A DNA stretch of 64,000 nucleotides from Opitutaceae bacterium TAV5. GTDB taxonomy: Bacteria > Verrucomicrobiota > Verrucomicrobiia > Opitutales > Opitutaceae. The stretch spans positions 2,341,001 to 2,405,000 of the forward strand of contig CP007053.1 of the NCBI GenBank assembly GCA_000242935.3. Direction: 5' to 3'. Below, piece after piece: positions 60,131 to 64,000 of this stretch. The position numbers and the translations under genes are program-made. Under the pieces are notes generated by a model. That model was not told where the DNA came from and ran no database searches. It was given only the letters and a program-made list of their open reading frames with translations. The first letter of the stretch is position 1, and each line of letters begins with the position of its first letter.

Positions 60131-62620
60131 ATGTCTCTCCACCTCACATTGTATAACATTTCCAAATACATCCGGTCGCTCATCGTATCCGGTTTTGTGG
60201 CGACACCGTTGTTTCCGGCGTTTGTTCCGGAGAATCCGGAGACGGTTTTTACATCCCCCGGCATTCCCGCCTCGCTCCGGTTGCGCACGGACGCGGCAAA
60301 CCTGCACGGGAAGCCGCTCTCCTTTGTCGTGAACGATTACACCGGACGAACGGTTGCAACGGGCGAGACCGCCGTGGACGGTTCGGGACGTGTGGCTGTC
60401 CCGGTTGTCTTGCCCGCCGGTTTTTATGAAGTTTCGTTTCCGGCAGCGGGCGAGGGCGCCGCGCCGGTGGGCGTAATGAGCATGGGACAGCCTGCCGAAG
60501 GAAAAGACCCAGGCGCCGGTGAGGGTTTTTTTTCCATCGACACCGCCCTGTCCTGGCTGACGCCGCCCGAAAAACGCCCGGCGCTGATCGGCAACCTGCG
60601 CCATGTCATCGAACCGCGCGGTCTCGCGCGCGAACGTTTTTCGTGGGCTGCGATCACCCCCGCGGAGGGTCGCTGGAATTGGGCGGCGGACAAGGATTAT
60701 GACAACACCCGCCGCCTCTACGCGGAGGCGGGTGTCAGGATACTCGAAATGTTTCACGATGCGCCACGCTGGATGGGACGTTCGCAAAACGGAAATTTCC
60801 CCGACGACCTGATCGCCGCCGCGCGTTCGTGGTGCGAGGTCGCCACCCGCTGGCACGGTTACTGGGCGGCACTTGAGGTATGGAACGAACCCGACATCGG
60901 CTTTGGCGCCTACCAGCCCGCCGACCAGTATCTGCCGCTCGTCAAAACCATTCGCCACACGATGCGCGCAGCCGGCATCAACACGCCAATCGGCGGCGGC
61001 GCGTATGCCTCGCTCAATCCCGACTATCTCGACCTCTCGTCGCGCAACGGACTGCTCGACGAGTGCGATTTCATTTCCTTCCACTACTACGGCGATCCGC
61101 TCGGACTGGAGCGTCACGTCTCCGAATACCGCGCTTGGTTACGCGCCTGCGGGCACGAATCGAAACCGCTCTGGCTGACGGAGGTTGGCCAACCGTGGCA
61201 CGGCAAGCCTGTCTTGCGCGCGGATGTGAAAACGCAGGCAGTGACGGCCTTGGCATTTGCCATGCAGGCCGTAGAATCGCGCGCCTGCGGCGTCGCGGCG
61301 CACTATCCGTTCGTTTACGTCGATTACAACGAGGGCAACCGCAACTACCCTGTGCGCAACTACGGGATGCTCGACCGGACCGGTTCGCCGTTGCGTCCGT
61401 TCGCCGCCTACGCGCAAACCGCCCGTCTGCTGACAGGCGCGACCTGCATCGGCGACATCGTCATCAACGGCGTTCCCGGCGCCAGGCGTATCCGGGTTTT
61501 CGAGACACCGGCCGATCCGGGCGATGCGATTATCGCGATTTATACAGGCGAGGTCGCGAGTGACGCCACGGCCGCCGCCGCTGCGACGGTGCGGCTGCCG
61601 TTTGCCGCGCGCGCCGCGTTCGGGATCGACGGACGCGCGCTGGCAATCGCCGAAAACGGCCGCGTCGTTTCTGTAACCGACGGCATCGCCTGGTTGCGGG
61701 CTCCGCGGTCAAGGCTCTCTGCGTTTCTGAAAACGGACACCGAGGCGGCGCGCCTGCTCCGCCTCGCCCGCCCGGCGACGACGGACTCCGTCGCCCCGGT
61801 GTCGCCCATCGTACTTCAGCCGCAGATCGACATCGCAAAGGTGACGGCGATTTCGCGTGGTTATCTGCTCCCCGCCGGCCTGACCCGCCTTCCCGTCACG
61901 ATATGGATCAACAACCTTTCGGACGCCACTCATACCATCACTCTGGAAAACAATGGCGCCGCTCCGGCGCAGACCGTCACGGTCGCGAAAAACTCGCGTC
62001 AGGCCGTCACGCTCGACATCGATGCCCGCGTCCTGCCGGTCAGCGCGGGCGGCATCTCGCAACTCGCGATCACGGCCAGCGCGACGGGCATTGCCCGCAT
62101 CGCTCCCGCCGCGCTTTCGCTGATGGTTTCGGACGGCAAAGGCGTTGAAGAACACCTGAAGGCAAGCGCATATCACTTCGCGTTGCCGATCAATGAAACC
62201 CACCGCTGGGATAAAAACGCATCGGGAGGCGTGACGTTCACGCGCAGCTCGACGGAGCCTTTTCGCATCGACGTGCGTTTCCCGCCCAACGTGGACCGCT
62301 GGGCCTTCCCGCGCTTTTCGGTGCCGCAGGAGGCGGACCGCGACAGGATCACCGGCGTGCTCGTCCGCGCCCGCGTGAGCAAATCCGCCACCGTGCGCCT
62401 CATGTCGTGGGGCGCGTCGGGCGACATGAGTTTTACCAAGTTCCCGATCCTGCCCGCCGACGGCGAGTGGCACGTCGCCTATATCCCCTTTTCCGGTTAT
62501 CTCGGTTTCGGCGCGGGCGGTTCGCCCGGGCAGCAAATCGACAAACTCTCCATCGGCCTCAATTCGCAGGTGGACGAGATCAGCGTCGAGATCAGCGACC
62601 TGTATCTGATCGGGAAATAG
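60131..62620 (+). CDS. Secreted clan-A glycoside hydrolase (GH39/GH5-like)
   Basis: An 829-residue protein with a weakly hydrophobic N-terminal leader (SLIVSGFVATPLFPAF). A small beta domain is followed by a TIM barrel at about 150-430 carrying Glu253 in EVWNEPD (acid/base) and Glu351 in LWLTEVGQPW (nucleophile), plus ISFHYYGDP. The C-terminal about 330 residues are beta-sandwiches, the last like a carbohydrate-binding module (RWAFPRFSVPQ, WHVAYIPFSGYLGFG). Retaining mechanism expected. Substrate uncertain. It follows the pseudopilin by 68 bases. Confidence 0.78.
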   Translation: MSLHLTLYNISKYIRSLIVSGFVATPLFPAFVPENPETVFTSPGIPASLRLRTDAANLHGKPLSFVVNDYTGRTVATGETAVDGSGRVAVPVVLPAGFYEVSFPAAGEGAAPVGVMSMGQPAEGKDPGAGEGFFSIDTALSWLTPPEKRPALIGNLRHVIEPRGLARERFSWAAITPAEGRWNWAADKDYDNTRRLYAEAGVRILEMFHDAPRWMGRSQNGNFPDDLIAAARSWCEVATRWHGYWAALEVWNEPDIGFGAYQPADQYLPLVKTIRHTMRAAGINTPIGGGAYASLNPDYLDLSSRNGLLDECDFISFHYYGDPLGLERHVSEYRAWLRACGHESKPLWLTEVGQPWHGKPVLRADVKTQAVTALAFAMQAVESRACGVAAHYPFVYVDYNEGNRNYPVRNYGMLDRTGSPLRPFAAYAQTARLLTGATCIGDIVINGVPGARRIRVFETPADPGDAIIAIYTGEVASDATAAAAATVRLPFAARAAFGIDGRALAIAENGRVVSVTDGIAWLRAPRSRLSAFLKTDTEAARLLRLARPATTDSVAPVSPIVLQPQIDIAKVTAISRGYLLPAGLTRLPVTIWINNLSDATHTITLENNGAAPAQTVTVAKNSRQAVTLDIDARVLPVSAGGISQLAITASATGIARIAPAALSLMVSDGKGVEEHLKASAYHFALPINETHRWDKNASGGVTFTRSSTEPFRIDVRFPPNVDRWAFPRFSVPQEADRDRITGVLVRARVSKSATVRLMSWGASGDMSFTKFPILPADGEWHVAYIPFSGYLGFGAGGSPGQQIDKLSIGLNSQVDEISVEISDLYLIGK

Positions 62621-62713
62621 ACCGCGGCGGCAGGCGCTCTCCCCGGTTGCCGCGAATGCGAGCTTTTTGCCCGCAAATCCACCAGCAAACACACATCAAG
62701 ACACACCAATATC

Positions 62714-63577
62714 ATGAAAAATCGGATACAAATAAAAACATCCAGCGTCATGGCCGCCCGTGCCATCGCGTTTCTCGGCTCCCTGCTTGCCGTTGCCGCC
62801 ACGCCGACCCGCGCCGTTGTCGTGCTCAACACCGACTTCGGTTCGGTCGTCGATGCCACCTATGCCAACAACGAGGTGATCGGCGCGGGCGGAAGCGCCA
62901 CCACGCAACTCACCGTCAAGGTGCCGGCCAGCGGTTTCAGCGTGAAAACGACAGGAGGCACGATGCAGTTCACCCAGACCGTGGCGGCCAACCCAAGCCC
63001 CGGCGGCGTGGAAAAGTATTTCGGGAACGGACCGGCCGTCACGCAACTGAGCGGCTCGGTTTCGTTCAAGGTGCTCACCTCCGTGCGACACGATTCGCTC
63101 AACTTTGCAATTACCGATGGCTCCACATTCGGGGCATCCGGCACCACTGCATCTGTGCAAGTGCGCATTACTAATGACAATCAGTTTTGCTATCTGGATG
63201 GCGGCACTCTCAAGATCGCCGTCGCCCCGTTGCTGACAGGCGTGAACTACAAATTCGAATTCGCGGCAGAATACACGAACGCGACGCAAAACACATGGTC
63301 GTTCAAGCTGATCGATCTCGATGCCACGGCCGGCGATGGCGTTGTGTTCAATTCGGGAACAATCAACACACGAGCGCCTCTGGCAGCGGCGAAGGGCATG
63401 GTCATCACGTCGGCCCAAGGGGATGCGCTCGCTGATCCCTACATCAGCATTTCCAGCATCACGCTCGACGCTACGCTGGCGTCTGTTCCGGAGCCTGCGA
63501 CGTATGCGCTGTTCGTCAGCGGACTGGTGCTGGCGGGAGTCTGGAGCGCGCGCCGTATCGTCGGCAGGCGCCTCTGA
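62714..63577 (+). CDS. PEP-CTERM surface protein (module 4)
   Basis: A 287-residue protein with a signal (FLGSLLAVAATPTRAV) and a C-terminal VPEPATYALFVSG tail, helix and basic ARRIVGRRL. The body is beta-strand-rich without enzyme motifs (STFGASGTTASVQVRITND). It lies 93 bases after the glycosidase stop and 46 bases before the esterase start, hence in the same run. Surface-anchored, function unknown. Confidence 0.87.
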   Translation: MKNRIQIKTSSVMAARAIAFLGSLLAVAATPTRAVVVLNTDFGSVVDATYANNEVIGAGGSATTQLTVKVPASGFSVKTTGGTMQFTQTVAANPSPGGVEKYFGNGPAVTQLSGSVSFKVLTSVRHDSLNFAITDGSTFGASGTTASVQVRITNDNQFCYLDGGTLKIAVAPLLTGVNYKFEFAAEYTNATQNTWSFKLIDLDATAGDGVVFNSGTINTRAPLAAAKGMVITSAQGDALADPYISISSITLDATLASVPEPATYALFVSGLVLAGVWSARRIVGRRL

Positions 63578-63623
63578 TGTTTCGTACTGTATCCGTCACA
63601 CCGCGCGGCCATCGAATGCGAGT

Positions 63624-64000
63624 ATGGGAAAAATCACAAAAATTGCTCTGGTGGGCGACTCGACGGTTTGCGATTACCCGCAAGCATCGCGACTGCGCGG
63701 CTGGGGCCAGATGTTGCCGGAGCTGTTTGATTCGCGGGTGGTGATTCACAACGCCGCCCGCTGCGGGATGAGCACACGGATTTATCCGGGCGAGCTGTGG
63801 GCTTCGGTGCTCGAAGCCCGCCCCGATCTCGTGCTGATCCAGTTTGGGCACAATGATTCCCACGCGCAGGGAAATCCAGAATCGACCGACGCCGCCACGG
63901 ACTACAGGGACAACTTGCGCCGCTTCGTGCGCGAGGCACGTGACGCCGGTGTGCAACCTGTCCTGGTGACGCCTGTGCGCCGGCGTCTTTTCGATGCGGA
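63624..64000 (+). CDS. SGNH esterase, rhamnogalacturonan acetylesterase-like (partial, runs off the window)
   Basis: The first 125 residues of an SGNH-hydrolase, cut by the right edge. Block I is LVGDSTVCDYP with the Ser nucleophile in GDST, the form usual in rhamnogalacturonan acetylesterases; block II shows NAARCGMSTR with Gly, and block III is LIQFGHND. No signal peptide is visible from ATG 63624. It closes the module 4 run and is the best hint at a pectin or rhamnogalacturonan target. Confidence 0.82.
   Translation, partial: MGKITKIALVGDSTVCDYPQASRLRGWGQMLPELFDSRVVIHNAARCGMSTRIYPGELWASVLEARPDLVLIQFGHNDSHAQGNPESTDAATDYRDNLRRFVREARDAGVQPVLVTPVRRRLFDA

Noticed and set aside
1-64000. tRNA, rRNA or CRISPR array
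   Set aside because: I looked for T-loop-like GTTCGANTC contexts, rRNA words and regularly spaced repeats by eye and saw none. A covariance-model scan would be decisive.

Overview
The window looks like a chromosome segment of a GC-rich member of the Verrucomicrobiota, most likely Opitutales/Opitutaceae. This is inferred from gene content, not from a marker tree. The signs are pseudopilins with an H-X9-DG tail, PEP-CTERM surface proteins, a local expansion of LacI-type regulators beside secreted polysaccharide-active enzymes, and a broken GxxExxY gene. I recognise no rRNA, tRNA, CRISPR array, insertion sequence or prophage.

Layout. 1-8.3 kb: an AEC permease, a lipoyl/E3-binding/FabH fusion, a sugar isomerase-like protein, a PotC-PotD pair, and an NSS symporter with its small subunit. 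8.4-16.6 kb: carbohydrate module 1 (GH57-like protein, LacI, beta-helix lyase; divergently a pseudopilin, a secreted beta-strand protein, an esterase and a PEP-CTERM protein). 17.1-21.6 kb: module 2 (pseudopilin, polysaccharide deacetylase, PEP-CTERM protein; divergently a pectate-lyase-like protein). 21.6-31.3 kb: module 3 (LacI, pseudopilin, 569-aa PEP-CTERM protein, clan-A glycosidase with CBM9-like tail, heparinase II/III-like lyase, and a free copy of the glycosidase N-terminal domain). 31.4-40.1 kb: Gfo/Idh/MocA oxidoreductase, LacI, a miniature ExbB-like protein, MFS transporter, HisS, GT2 synthase, LysR. 40.1-53.9 kb: mostly housekeeping (MnmE, MnmG, DnaN, PssA, uracil permease) broken up by intergenic palindromes, a pseudogene and small toxin-like genes. 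54.1-64 kb: module 4 (sialate O-acetylesterase, FAD oxidoreductase, two tail-to-tail LacI genes, pseudopilin, clan-A glycosidase, PEP-CTERM protein, SGNH esterase cut by the window end).

How the genes fit together. Four times in about 56 kb the same architecture recurs. An H-X9-DG pseudopilin opens a co-directional run. Downstream come secreted glycan-active enzymes and one PEP-CTERM protein, and in three of the four a LacI paralogue lies next to the run or in the same cluster. No SusC/SusD-like gene is present. The simplest reading is that these are polysaccharide-utilisation loci of a non-Bacteroidetes type, probably aimed at pectin- or rhamnogalacturonan-like plant glycans. In this reading, pseudopilin and PEP-CTERM proteins take the place of SusC/D as the surface apparatus. 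Transporters, regulators and sugar-converting enzymes around the modules would handle uptake and catabolism. This is inference from recurring synteny and domain content; no substrate can be read from the sequence.
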